The notes under the pieces: model-generated
Seen by the model: the letters and a program-made list of their open reading frames with translations, nothing else
Database searches by the model: none
What the model was told of the DNA's origin: nothing
Shown: positions 1-8,318 of the stretch, piece after piece
Layout: each line of letters starts with the position of its first letter
How positions within the stretch are numbered: the stretch's first letter is position 1
Translations under genes and position numbers: made by a program
From: G963677325 sp963677325
Lineage (GTDB): Bacteria > Bacteroidota > Bacteroidia > Bacteroidales > Prolixibacteraceae
Length of the DNA: 64,000 bases
Direction: 5' to 3'
Assembly: GCA_963677325.2 (NCBI GenBank)
Contig: CAXXGM010000013.1
Span: 1 to 64,000 of the forward strand

Positions 1-18
1 GTTAATGGAAACAAACCA

Positions 19-1212
19 TTAATTATTTTTACATACATTATCGTAAATTGAAATAAGATTATTTTTAATTTTTTCAGATCCATATTTAGCAATCGCATCT
101 TCATGAATTTCTTCACGGTTCCAGAGCAAATGTTTTCCATACACCTTGAGTATAGCTTCTTTAAGTAAAAAAGCTTCATGCTTCTCAATCATAAATCCAT
201 TAATCCCATTTCTAATCATCATTTTTGGCCCTTCACAAGGGGTTGAGACTACTGGTAATCCGCAAAGTAATGCCTCCATTATAACTACACCAAATGTTTC
301 AAACTTGCTCGTTAGTACAAAAATATCTGATTCTAACATAATTCTTCTCACGTCCAATCTATCTAAATATCCTTTAAAAATAACCAGATCAACAAGATTT
401 AAATTCTCAACCAATCCTTGAAGTTTGTCTCTTAGGGGTCCATCTCCAATTAAAATCAATTTAGCATTATGCAGTTTAAAGCTTAAATCTTTGAATGATT
501 TAATAAGTAATTCATGATTCTTTATTGAGACAAGGTTTGCCACATTAACAATAGTGAAAGTATTACTCTGATTTGTACTTACTTTCGGCAAAGGTGATTC
601 AAAAATTATATCAGGCACATTCGGCATTACAGTAATATCTTTCAAAATTTGTGCCTTTGCAAGGTGAATAGATAAATATTTAGACAGACCTTCACTGACT
701 GATATGCGAAAATCTGAATCGTTCCATACCTCTTTGAATATTCGCTTTTCCAATCGATTCAATTTACTTCGAAAGAACAAAGAACTATGTTCGGTAATTA
801 CAATTTTTATTTCATATTTTTTTTTTAAAAGATGGGCTAAATAACCAGCATAAAAAGTGTTATGCGAATGTACAATAGAAGGCAAACCATGATCTCGAAT
901 ATATTTCTCTACTAATCTAAGACCTTTTCTCTTAATCAACCATAATAAAAATATTTCAGGAATATACTTCAAAGGAAAAAACTTTTTAATCGGATCGCTA
1001 TATACTTGTAAGCCATCTATATTATCATTAATAAAACTTCTTTTTTGCGAAGAGAACAGTGATAACCTTGTTGGCAATATTCCTAAAGACATAAAACAAA
1101 CCTCATAGCCAGAATTTTTCATAATCTTAGCTTGGTCGATAACAAATACTGACATAAGAGGGAGATCTCTTGGAAGAAATGGTTCAGAAGAAATCATTAA
1201 TATCTTTTTCAT
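19..1212 (-). CDS. GT4-family glycosyltransferase
   Basis: A 397-residue retaining glycosyltransferase of the GT4 (GT-B fold) type, expected to add one sugar from a nucleotide donor to the lipid-linked repeat unit on the cytoplasmic side of the inner membrane. The C-terminal donor domain shows GDGPLRDKL at residues 256-264 and the E-x7-E motif in FETFGVVIMEAL (E305, E313). The N-terminal acceptor domain starts with MKKILMISSEPF, so the start is convincing. It lies 6 bp downstream of the polymerase gene and is the last gene of the leftward operon visible here. Donor and acceptor cannot be told from sequence. Confidence 0.88.
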   Translation of the reverse strand: MKKILMISSEPFLPRDLPLMSVFVIDQAKIMKNSGYEVCFMSLGILPTRLSLFSSQKRSFINDNIDGLQVYSDPIKKFFPLKYIPEIFLLWLIKRKGLRLVEKYIRDHGLPSIVHSHNTFYAGYLAHLLKKKYEIKIVITEHSSLFFRSKLNRLEKRIFKEVWNDSDFRISVSEGLSKYLSIHLAKAQILKDITVMPNVPDIIFESPLPKVSTNQSNTFTIVNVANLVSIKNHELLIKSFKDLSFKLHNAKLILIGDGPLRDKLQGLVENLNLVDLVIFKGYLDRLDVRRIMLESDIFVLTSKFETFGVVIMEALLCGLPVVSTPCEGPKMMIRNGINGFMIEKHEAFLLKEAILKVYGKHLLWNREEIHEDAIAKYGSEKIKNNLISIYDNVCKNN

Positions 1213-1218
1213 AAATTA

Positions 1219-2529
1219 CTATTTCACATTTTCTTTATAATACAAAGAGCAAAAACCTATTCCTGTCCACATAATAAAAGCCATGGCGTAATAAGAATAT
1301 TCAGATGGAGGTGGGAGTAAATAAAAATTTGAAAAGAAAAAAGATATCATGTATATTACATTTATTGAAAGAAATGCCGTAACAAAATCAGACAACAAGT
1401 GATTGCTTGAAGCGAAATTTTTCATTGTCCTGTATATCATTTGTATTAATGATACCATCAAGAGAATAGTAATTACAACACCAAAAACCCCCATCTCAGC
1501 AGCAACTGAAGCCAACCCATTATGAGTTGATGCTAATGTATGGTACTCGCCTCCAAGATAAAAAGAAGCTTTGGAATAGAGTACATACATTCCAAAACCA
1601 ACACCAAAAAAAATATTTTCGATGAACAATCTGTAAGCTTCATGAATAGCATATAGCCGAACTTGATAATCATACCCCTGTGAATCTATTGCCTCATAGA
1701 ATAATCCTGATAAGCCCAAATTCGAATATAATTTAAAAAATCCAAAAAGAATTAAGGGTATAATTATTAAAAATTTTAAGATAACCTTAACCGAGAATTT
1801 TTTTACTTTAAAAAAATAATAAAGTATTAATATAGCTATTAAACTTACCTGAGCTTGCCGGGTCACAATAATTATAACGCTCACTCCTAAGATCAGTAAA
1901 AGCCCTATTCGAAGAATCCTATTCATCCATTTTAAATGGATACCTACAGAAAGCACTAAAATAAACCCAATTACACTATATCCCGCGCTAATCCCTTGAG
2001 ATGGAACTAATGTGGGAATAAAATTGTATCTACTTATATTACCACCCGTGCTGATAAGCCATTCATAAATATTAGCTATTGCATTGAATGTACACAATAA
2101 AACTAATACTCCTAATAAATAAAGAAACGCCTCTCTCGAACGACCAATAAATCTTCCGAAATTGTAAGCAAACAAATAGATTGCGAAAGAAAAGATACCA
2201 TTTAATGCCACTTTCCAATAAAGGCCAACTGGTCTATAACCAGAAATGCCGGCATAATTATCCATTAAATTTGGTATATTTTGTACTCCTGTAATATAGG
2301 ACAAGATATTTAAAGCAATAAATATATATATAATTTTTTTAAACCTATCCCCTTTATTATTATCGAAGAAGAAAGCCCCAGATTTAGAAATATATAAAAA
2401 AAACAATATTAAAAAAAAAAACAAATGCACTAGCGGTATAACTATTTTTTTTTCAGGAAAAAAGAATAATATTACAATATACACGACCACAATACGCAAA
2501 ATATTTTTTTTTCTCGGCTCGAAATGCAT
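1219..2529 (-). CDS. wzy: O-antigen polymerase / ligase family protein (Wzy-type)
   Basis: A 436-residue integral membrane protein made almost entirely of hydrophobic segments (about 10-12). Near the C terminus, in a loop before the last helices, it carries the HNG-x6-E-x-G pattern (H336 onwards, STHNGLASVAAEMG) that marks the Wzy_C / O-antigen ligase family. With a flippase at 14711-16165 in the same operon, the likely role is polymerisation of the repeat unit in the periplasm. A WaaL-type ligase cannot be excluded. It follows a 149-bp MITE, so it may be separated from asnB by that insertion. Confidence 0.82.
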   Translation of the reverse strand: MHFEPRKKNILRIVVVYIVILFFFPEKKIVIPLVHLFFFLILFFLYISKSGAFFFDNNKGDRFKKIIYIFIALNILSYITGVQNIPNLMDNYAGISGYRPVGLYWKVALNGIFSFAIYLFAYNFGRFIGRSREAFLYLLGVLVLLCTFNAIANIYEWLISTGGNISRYNFIPTLVPSQGISAGYSVIGFILVLSVGIHLKWMNRILRIGLLLILGVSVIIIVTRQAQVSLIAILILYYFFKVKKFSVKVILKFLIIIPLILFGFFKLYSNLGLSGLFYEAIDSQGYDYQVRLYAIHEAYRLFIENIFFGVGFGMYVLYSKASFYLGGEYHTLASTHNGLASVAAEMGVFGVVITILLMVSLIQMIYRTMKNFASSNHLLSDFVTAFLSINVIYMISFFFSNFYLLPPPSEYSYYAMAFIMWTGIGFCSLYYKENVK

Positions 2530-2573
2530 TACTTTAAATATTTGAAATATTCCCCTTTATTCAAAATATATTT

Positions 2574-2728
2574 TTAGAGACTGTTTAAATTTTATTAATT
2601 GATATTTTAGGATAGAATTTCCTCCCGTTTTACCGATTTTTAGACCATCACAAAGACCATAAAATGACATTTTAAAGATGAATTTTGATTCTTTGCATAT
2701 TGAAAAAAGAAATTTAAACAGTCTCTTA
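2574..2728. mobile_element. MITE-like element with perfect 16-bp TIRs and TTA target duplication
   Basis: Positions 2577-2592 (GAGACTGTTTAAATTT) and 2710-2725 are perfect inverted repeats bounding 149 bp with no coding capacity. Both ends are flanked by TTA (2574-2576 and 2726-2728), which looks like a 3-bp target-site duplication. A GAG-starting terminus and a TNA duplication are typical of the IS1031 branch of the IS5 family, so this is probably a non-autonomous derivative mobilised in trans. No transposase is in the window. It sits between asnB and wzy. Confidence 0.8.
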
Positions 2729-2811
2729 TTTTAATTATCAATCCAGGAGTTTTTTACAATTTATCTAATCTCTTTAACCAATCAAAGTAGCAACTTCTCA
2801 TACCCATTATT

Positions 2812-4641
2812 TTATTCAGAAAAGTTGATCTTAAACCACATCTCTAAAACTAAAGCTTGCCATATAGGAAAAGAAATGTTTTTCGAAGTATCATTTCTTT
2901 GATTCTTCAAAATTTCTAATAAAACTTTATTATTTATATATTTTCCTGACATCATTTTTTTACTATTAAATAAATCGTATGTGTAGTTATATAAATCCGT
3001 GGCAAACCATATAGAAATTGGAGTGGGATATCCTCGCTTTATTTTATTATCTAAAATTTGATCCGGGACGATTCCTCTCATCGCTTCCCGAAATATTGAT
3101 TTCGACATACCTTTGGACACCTTGTACCAACTAGGTATTTGTAAAGACAAATCAATTATTCTTGAATCCAACATAGGCACTCTGGATTCGATAGACCATG
3201 CCATGCTCATTCGGTCTTCTTGTTGTAATAATGCAGGCAAATAATATCTCATACTAGTATATGAAGATTTTTCAAAGGGACTCAATTCCGAAGTTCCATT
3301 TTGTAATTTCTTAAATCCCTCAATCTGTTTTTCTAAAATATTTTGCCCTCGAATCCAAGAATCTTGTCGTTGCAATTTTTTAAACTTACCAAAAAATCGA
3401 TTAATGGTCCCCCCCTTCTTTAAATATAAAGGAACATAGCATAATTCTGATACCGGAAATGACTCGCGCCTAAAATTGGAAAATATGTTGCGAACTGCTA
3501 AACTAAAGTATGGAGGATATCCACCAAACATTTCATCAACACCCTGCCCACCATTAACAACTTTAATTCCTGTATGTTTTACTAATTCACTTATCCTGAA
3601 CATTGGTAATATAGCAGGTCCAACAACAGGTTCGTCTAAATGGTATAATATTTTAGAGAGGTTTTTCTCAAAATCATTTGGATGTATAGATATTTGATGA
3701 TGCTTCGTTCTAAACTTTTTAGCGACTACTTCAATTTCTTTTCTCTCATCAAACTGCCTGCCTAGATTGAATGCAGAAGAGAAAGTATGTAAACCAGTTG
3801 TTAGATACGTTGATGCTATTGATACGATAGAACTTGAATCGACACCACCACTTAAATGGGCACCAACAGGAACATCACTTTGCCAATGCGATTTCACTGA
3901 ATTTATGATGGTTTCTCTTAATTCATCTTTAAAGGATTTGTAAGTTCTGGTATAATTAATATTGTATTCAATATCCCAGTATTTTTTAAATGATAATCTT
4001 TTTTTTTCGATGACTAAATAAGAACCAGGATTTAAAGAATAAATATTTTTGAACCATGTTTGATCATCAATTTGATGATCAAACAGTAAAAAATTTGTAA
4101 TTGCGTTTTCGTTTTGTTCTTTAATAACTGCACGATGTTTCAAAACACTTTTTATTTCAGAGGCAAATACAAATGTTTTGCCATCAAAATAATAGTAAAA
4201 AGGCTTTATTCCAATCCTATCTCTTGCTGCGAAAAATCTTCTGGAATTTGAATCCCATAAAGAAAAAGAAAACATCCCATTAAATTGGTTTATGCAATCA
4301 ATACCAAACTCCTGATACGCTTTTATAATAACTTCAGTATCTGACTTACTCTTGAATTTGTATCCTTTTTTTATTAACTTTTCTCTAATCTCAATGTAAT
4401 TATAAATCTCACCATTGTAAACCAACCAAATTGATTTATCTTCGCTTGCCATAGGTTGATTCCCCCTATCAGATAAGTCAATGATGCTTAACCTACGGTG
4501 ACAAAAGCCAACACCAAATTCATTTGTATAATATCCAACGTGATCAGGGCCTCGATGTACTAATGTATCACCCATTCTCTGGAGTTGCGTTAAATCAGGA
4601 GTAGTTTGATCTAAATTATAAATGCCAGCTATCCCACACAT
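2812..4641 (-). CDS. asnB: Glutamine-dependent asparagine synthetase-like amidotransferase
   Basis: A 609-residue AsnB-family enzyme. After Met removal, Cys2 (MCGIAGIYN) is the N-terminal nucleophile of the class II glutaminase domain (about residues 2-190), which releases ammonia from glutamine. The synthetase domain has the ATP-pyrophosphatase P-loop SGGVDSS at 264-270. In classic AsnB the product is asparagine. In polysaccharide loci, homologues such as WbpS are thought to amidate uronic acid carboxyls, and this operon makes at least two aminouronic acids, so a glycan-modifying role is my inference. The gene follows the phosphonate cassette by 35 bp, apparently in the same transcript. Confidence 0.88.
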   Translation of the reverse strand: MCGIAGIYNLDQTTPDLTQLQRMGDTLVHRGPDHVGYYTNEFGVGFCHRRLSIIDLSDRGNQPMASEDKSIWLVYNGEIYNYIEIREKLIKKGYKFKSKSDTEVIIKAYQEFGIDCINQFNGMFSFSLWDSNSRRFFAARDRIGIKPFYYYFDGKTFVFASEIKSVLKHRAVIKEQNENAITNFLLFDHQIDDQTWFKNIYSLNPGSYLVIEKKRLSFKKYWDIEYNINYTRTYKSFKDELRETIINSVKSHWQSDVPVGAHLSGGVDSSSIVSIASTYLTTGLHTFSSAFNLGRQFDERKEIEVVAKKFRTKHHQISIHPNDFEKNLSKILYHLDEPVVGPAILPMFRISELVKHTGIKVVNGGQGVDEMFGGYPPYFSLAVRNIFSNFRRESFPVSELCYVPLYLKKGGTINRFFGKFKKLQRQDSWIRGQNILEKQIEGFKKLQNGTSELSPFEKSSYTSMRYYLPALLQQEDRMSMAWSIESRVPMLDSRIIDLSLQIPSWYKVSKGMSKSIFREAMRGIVPDQILDNKIKRGYPTPISIWFATDLYNYTYDLFNSKKMMSGKYINNKVLLEILKNQRNDTSKNISFPIWQALVLEMWFKINFSE

Positions 4642-4676
4642 AATTGCTTTTTTATAAAAAAATTAAGTTTAAACCT

Positions 4677-5792
4677 CTACCAAATATTCTCCAGAATGTC
4701 TTTCAATACTTTTTCAGTGACAACTCTAGGGTTGTTATTTAATCGCTCAATATTTATATTCTGTATAATCATATTTATATCCTTTCGATTCTTAGACCCC
4801 AATTTGCTTAACTTAGTCTCAAGACCAGTTAGTTTGATAATGTTTTCTAATTTTTCGCGACCTTCGGAGACTGTTTTACAACCTATTAAATCAAATAAAT
4901 CTTGTCTCTCTTGATTGCTTAAATTGTTTTGGTCACAATTGTTATTATCGTTTCCCAGGTTGTATTCAAAAAATTGAGGTAAAGTCAAAGCCACAGCATG
5001 TCCATGTGGAATGCCATACAAAATTGTCAATATATACGATATAGCATGCGGGGCAGTGGTTTTGGATATATTTATTGCTTCTCCAGCAGCATGTGAGCCT
5101 TGCATCATTTCTCTTCGGTTTTCCAAATTTGGATGGTAAACAACGTCAGGAAAAACCTTCAGTATGGTTTTGATTGCACTTCCAGCAAATAATTTACTTC
5201 TGTTATTGGCTCCCTTTGCCCAGAAACTTTCTATTGCCTGACTAAGAGCATCCATTCCGGTAACTGCAGTCAAATAAGGAGACATTGAATGAGTTAAATA
5301 ATGATCTAAAATTATATAATCAGGAAGCAAAGATTTATTAGCAACAGAGTACTTTTTGTAACCAGAATAAACCACTGCAAAATGAGTGCTTTCGCTGCCA
5401 CTACCTGAAGTTGTTGGTATTGCTACTAAAGGATAGTTTCTATTTTTTATAATAAAATCATCCTTCACAATTTCTTTAATTTCCTTTAAATCTTTCGGTA
5501 GAATAGATATTAGTTTAGCAGTGTCTAAAACACTTCCACCTCCGATAGCAATCATTAAATCAGGCTTAAAATCATAAGCTAGTCTCGCACCTTCAGCTAC
5601 ATCATCAATCTTGGGATTAATTCCAAAATTAAAATACCTATAAACTATAATATCTTTAAAAGCTTTTTCTAAAAATTCCTTCGCTTTACAAATCTCAAAT
5701 GACTTTTGTCCTGAAACAAGAAAAATTCTTTTGCTTTTCTCTTTCTCAATAATTTTTTGCAGATCGTGTATTCTAAAAAAACATTTTATCAT
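4677..5792 (-). CDS. Iron-containing alcohol dehydrogenase, probable phosphonoacetaldehyde reductase (FomC/PhpC-like)
   Basis: A 371-residue group III (Fe-type) alcohol dehydrogenase. It shows the nucleotide-binding GGGSVLDTAK at 84-93, PTTSGSGSE at 126-134 and metal ligands in GMDALSQ (D181), APHA (H249) and IPHGHAV (H263, H265). On sequence alone the substrate is open. Because it follows PEP mutase and phosphonopyruvate decarboxylase genes by only a few bases, the inferred reaction is NAD(P)H reduction of phosphonoacetaldehyde to 2-hydroxyethylphosphonate, as for FomC and PhpC. No aminoethylphosphonate transaminase is nearby, which argues against an AEP end product. Confidence 0.82.
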   Translation of the reverse strand: MIKCFFRIHDLQKIIEKEKSKRIFLVSGQKSFEICKAKEFLEKAFKDIIVYRYFNFGINPKIDDVAEGARLAYDFKPDLMIAIGGGSVLDTAKLISILPKDLKEIKEIVKDDFIIKNRNYPLVAIPTTSGSGSESTHFAVVYSGYKKYSVANKSLLPDYIILDHYLTHSMSPYLTAVTGMDALSQAIESFWAKGANNRSKLFAGSAIKTILKVFPDVVYHPNLENRREMMQGSHAAGEAINISKTTAPHAISYILTILYGIPHGHAVALTLPQFFEYNLGNDNNNCDQNNLSNQERQDLFDLIGCKTVSEGREKLENIIKLTGLETKLSKLGSKNRKDINMIIQNINIERLNNNPRVVTEKVLKDILENIW

Positions 5793-5799
5793 ACCGCAG

Positions 5800-6534
5800 T
5801 CAATTTTTCTTGAGAAAATTCATGAAAGCAATTTTATTTTCAACTGGAGCTGAAGTAGGTCGACCTAAATCATTTCTCGCCCCTTTCTTAATATTAATAT
5901 TGATGAAAGAAATATGATTACTTTTAACTAATAGCGGCATGAATTTTACAATTTCCTTAGTACTTTTAATAGATCCAAAGTTTTTTAAATGTACTGCTTC
6001 TGCGATTTTGGGTAAATCAATCCAGTGGCATATTGTAGGTTGCCCTCCAACCGAATCATGAGCACCGTTATTAAAAATAATTATTTTAAGATTTTTGGGT
6101 GCCAGACTTCCGGCGATAGCGTAATTACCCAAATGCATTAAGGCAGAACCATCTCCATCGAAGCAAAAAACTGTCTTTTCTGGATTTGCATGTGCTATTC
6201 CCAAAGCTATTTGCGAAGTGTGTCCCATTGAGCCCACAGTAAGAAAATCTGTTTCATGAGATTGATTGTTCTTTTTTCGTAAGTCAAATAATTCACGAGA
6301 GAGCATTCCCGTAGTTGATATGATTACTGACTTTTCAGGAATGTGTTTTAAAACTTCTTCAAGTGCCTCTTCACGAGTCAAATCAAAAGAATTCTCACCA
6401 CTATATTTGAGTCGATAAGATTCAAAACAACCCTTTCTTACTATGATTGCGACTGGTGATGAATTTTTCCTAGCTGTTAAAACAGAATCGGAAATAATTT
6501 GTCTAAATCGGATGTTTTGTCTATTATTTGCCAT
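5800..6534 (-). CDS. ppd: Phosphonopyruvate decarboxylase, C-terminal (TPP-binding, beta) part
   Basis: A 244-residue open frame matching the C-terminal half of phosphonopyruvate decarboxylase. The thiamine-diphosphate motif is GDG at 127-129, ending in NN at 155-156, and it also shows VRKG and the family-typical TVGSMGHTSQIALG. With the preceding frame it should decarboxylate phosphonopyruvate to phosphonoacetaldehyde, the irreversible step that drives PEP mutase forward. Its first ~18 residues lie in an overlap (6477-6534) with the preceding frame and do not resemble the family, so the Met start may be artificial. See the next entry for the two explanations. Confidence 0.8.
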   Translation of the reverse strand: MANNRQNIRFRQIISDSVLTARKNSSPVAIIVRKGCFESYRLKYSGENSFDLTREEALEEVLKHIPEKSVIISTTGMLSRELFDLRKKNNQSHETDFLTVGSMGHTSQIALGIAHANPEKTVFCFDGDGSALMHLGNYAIAGSLAPKNLKIIIFNNGAHDSVGGQPTICHWIDLPKIAEAVHLKNFGSIKSTKEIVKFMPLLVKSNHISFININIKKGARNDLGRPTSAPVENKIAFMNFLKKN

Positions 6535-6926
6535 GGAATTTCGATGCTATCTAAGATGCTTAAAGTTACTCTACCTTGCTTGAGATGTTGGGGTTCGTCC
6601 TTCACACCCGGCTCACCTCTCCATCCGATTAAAAGAATCATGGGAATTGAATAAACTTCTTTATCCGCAAGCGATAGTAATGGATTAATTGCATTCCCAA
6701 TCCCGGAATTTTGCATGTAAATTAATGGTATTTTATTTGTTGCCAAGTGATAACCTGCACCTAAAGCGATAGCCCCTCCTTCATTAGCTGTTATAATATT
6801 ATGCTCGAAAGAGGTGTTATCCGTAACAAATGAACAAATATCCTTTAAAAGCGAATCTGGTACACCAGCAAAAAAATCCACTTCATTCTCAACCAAGGCG
6901 GAAAAGAATTCCTCAACTTTTATCAT
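6477..6926 (-). CDS. ppd: Phosphonopyruvate decarboxylase, N-terminal (pyrimidine-binding, alpha) part
   Basis: A 149-residue frame matching the N-terminal TPP pyrimidine-binding domain. The TPP-activating Glu is E49 (TANEGGAIALG), and the family signature GWRGEPGVKDEPQH lies near residue 100. The frame ends in TAA within the sequence gttttaa (minus strand; A-run at 6479-6482). Adding one T there would join it in frame to the C-terminal part, giving a normal one-chain enzyme. Either this is a 1-bp deletion or assembly error, or the enzyme is a genuine two-subunit type like sulfopyruvate decarboxylase ComD/ComE. No canonical -1 slippery heptamer is visible. Confidence 0.8.
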   Translation of the reverse strand: MIKVEEFFSALVENEVDFFAGVPDSLLKDICSFVTDNTSFEHNIITANEGGAIALGAGYHLATNKIPLIYMQNSGIGNAINPLLSLADKEVYSIPMILLIGWRGEPGVKDEPQHLKQGRVTLSILDSIEIPWQIIDKTSDLDKLFPILF

Positions 6927-6935
6927 CTCGTAAAA

Positions 6936-8237
6936 TTATTTAGTTCCTGGAATAAGTGTTAAAATATCATTTATTGACATGCACAAATCTTCAGCCTCCA
7001 AAGATCTTCTATTCTCAAGTATTGACTTAGTAACATTTACCATAGCAGGATAGGATGACCGCAACATGTGGTTAGCATAAATTACAATTGATACCCCCCA
7101 TTTTTGAAATTCATCCTCTGTTATGTGATTATAGGTAGAAGGAACAATTACAATTGGAGTTGATTTATCAACTGCTCTAAATTTGAAACAAAAATCCTTA
7201 ATGTCTTCACCAGATCTATCTTTACTATGAATCATTATACCATCAGCACCAGCTTCAATATATTTTTCAGCTCGTCCCAATGCATCTTCAACACTTTTAC
7301 CACATATAAAACTTTCAATGCGTGCGATAATCATAAATTCTTTGGTAATTTGTGCTTTCTTTCCCATTGAAATTTTATAGGAAAAAACATCAACGTCATC
7401 CTGTTCCTGTTTAACATCGCAACCAAATAATGAGTTCTTTTTTAAACCAATTTTATCTTCAATGATAATAGCCGATATACCAAGTCTCTCAAGGGTTCTG
7501 ACAGCAAAAACAAAATGTTCCGGTTTGCCTCCAGTATCTCCATCGTAAATCATTGGTTTGGTTGTGCACTCTAGTATATCGTTAATTGAATGAAGTCTTG
7601 TTGTCAGATCGACAGCTTCAATGTCAGGCTTTCCCTTAGAAGTGGAATCTGTCAGACTTGATGACCACATTCCATCGAACTCTTCGAGTTTACCATTGAG
7701 ATTAACCGATGTATTTTCACATATTAGTCCAGTAAGCCCACTATGAGATTCCAAAATTCTAACAAGCGGTTTGACAGAAATTAACCTTCTAAGCCTTTTT
7801 AATCTTATTTCTGGTGTTGTTCCAATCTCTTTAAGACTATGGTTAAGTTGAGTAGAAGAAATTCCTTTTGTATAAGGTACATCTATTAATCGTCCTTTCC
7901 ATTCAGATAAAACCTCAATTACTTTCTGTCTTACTTTCTGTTGTATACCCTCTTTCCAATCATCTCCATGGACAACGAAATCTGGTTTAACTATTCTCAA
8001 ATTTGGTTCATAGTCAAGCGTTGTTTGGGGAATTACTTTGCTTACTCCTTTAATATTTTCAATTACGGTTTTACGTTGTTCATATGACATGTAAGGAAGT
8101 CTCTTATAGCTTGCTATTGCTTCATCGGTTAACAACCCAATTATAACTTCACCAAGTTTAGAAGCTTCTGAGATAATGTTTAAATGTCCTGGATGAATGA
8201 TGTCTGCACTCATTCCGACATAAGCAATTTTATTCAT
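6936..8237 (-). CDS. pepM: Bifunctional cytidylyltransferase-PEP mutase (Fom1-like)
   Basis: A 433-residue fusion. Residues 1-135 form a nucleotidyltransferase of the glycerol-3-phosphate cytidylyltransferase type, with HPGH at 15-18 and ISSTQL at 126-131. Residues ~155-430 form PEP mutase of the isocitrate lyase superfamily, with DGDTGG at 232-237 and the diagnostic EDKIGLKKNS at 260-269. PEP mutase turns phosphoenolpyruvate into phosphonopyruvate, making the C-P bond. In fosfomycin Fom1, which has the same domain order, the N-terminal domain loads CMP onto 2-hydroxyethylphosphonate, and I infer the same here. It is the first gene of the phosphonate set and is followed after 9 bp by ppd. Confidence 0.93.
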   Translation of the reverse strand: MNKIAYVGMSADIIHPGHLNIISEASKLGEVIIGLLTDEAIASYKRLPYMSYEQRKTVIENIKGVSKVIPQTTLDYEPNLRIVKPDFVVHGDDWKEGIQQKVRQKVIEVLSEWKGRLIDVPYTKGISSTQLNHSLKEIGTTPEIRLKRLRRLISVKPLVRILESHSGLTGLICENTSVNLNGKLEEFDGMWSSSLTDSTSKGKPDIEAVDLTTRLHSINDILECTTKPMIYDGDTGGKPEHFVFAVRTLERLGISAIIIEDKIGLKKNSLFGCDVKQEQDDVDVFSYKISMGKKAQITKEFMIIARIESFICGKSVEDALGRAEKYIEAGADGIMIHSKDRSGEDIKDFCFKFRAVDKSTPIVIVPSTYNHITEDEFQKWGVSIVIYANHMLRSSYPAMVNVTKSILENRRSLEAEDLCMSINDILTLIPGTK

Positions 8238-8318
8238 ATTTGATTTATTTAAGCTGATGTATTACTTCAAAATATTAAATCTTTTTTGACTTTTTATTTC
8301 ATTTTTTTATGATAGTCT

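Noticed and set aside
6477..6534. Programmed -1 ribosomal frameshift site in ppd
   Set aside because: No X-XXY-YYZ slippery heptamer in the right frame and no clear downstream stem; a 1-bp indel or two subunits explain it better.
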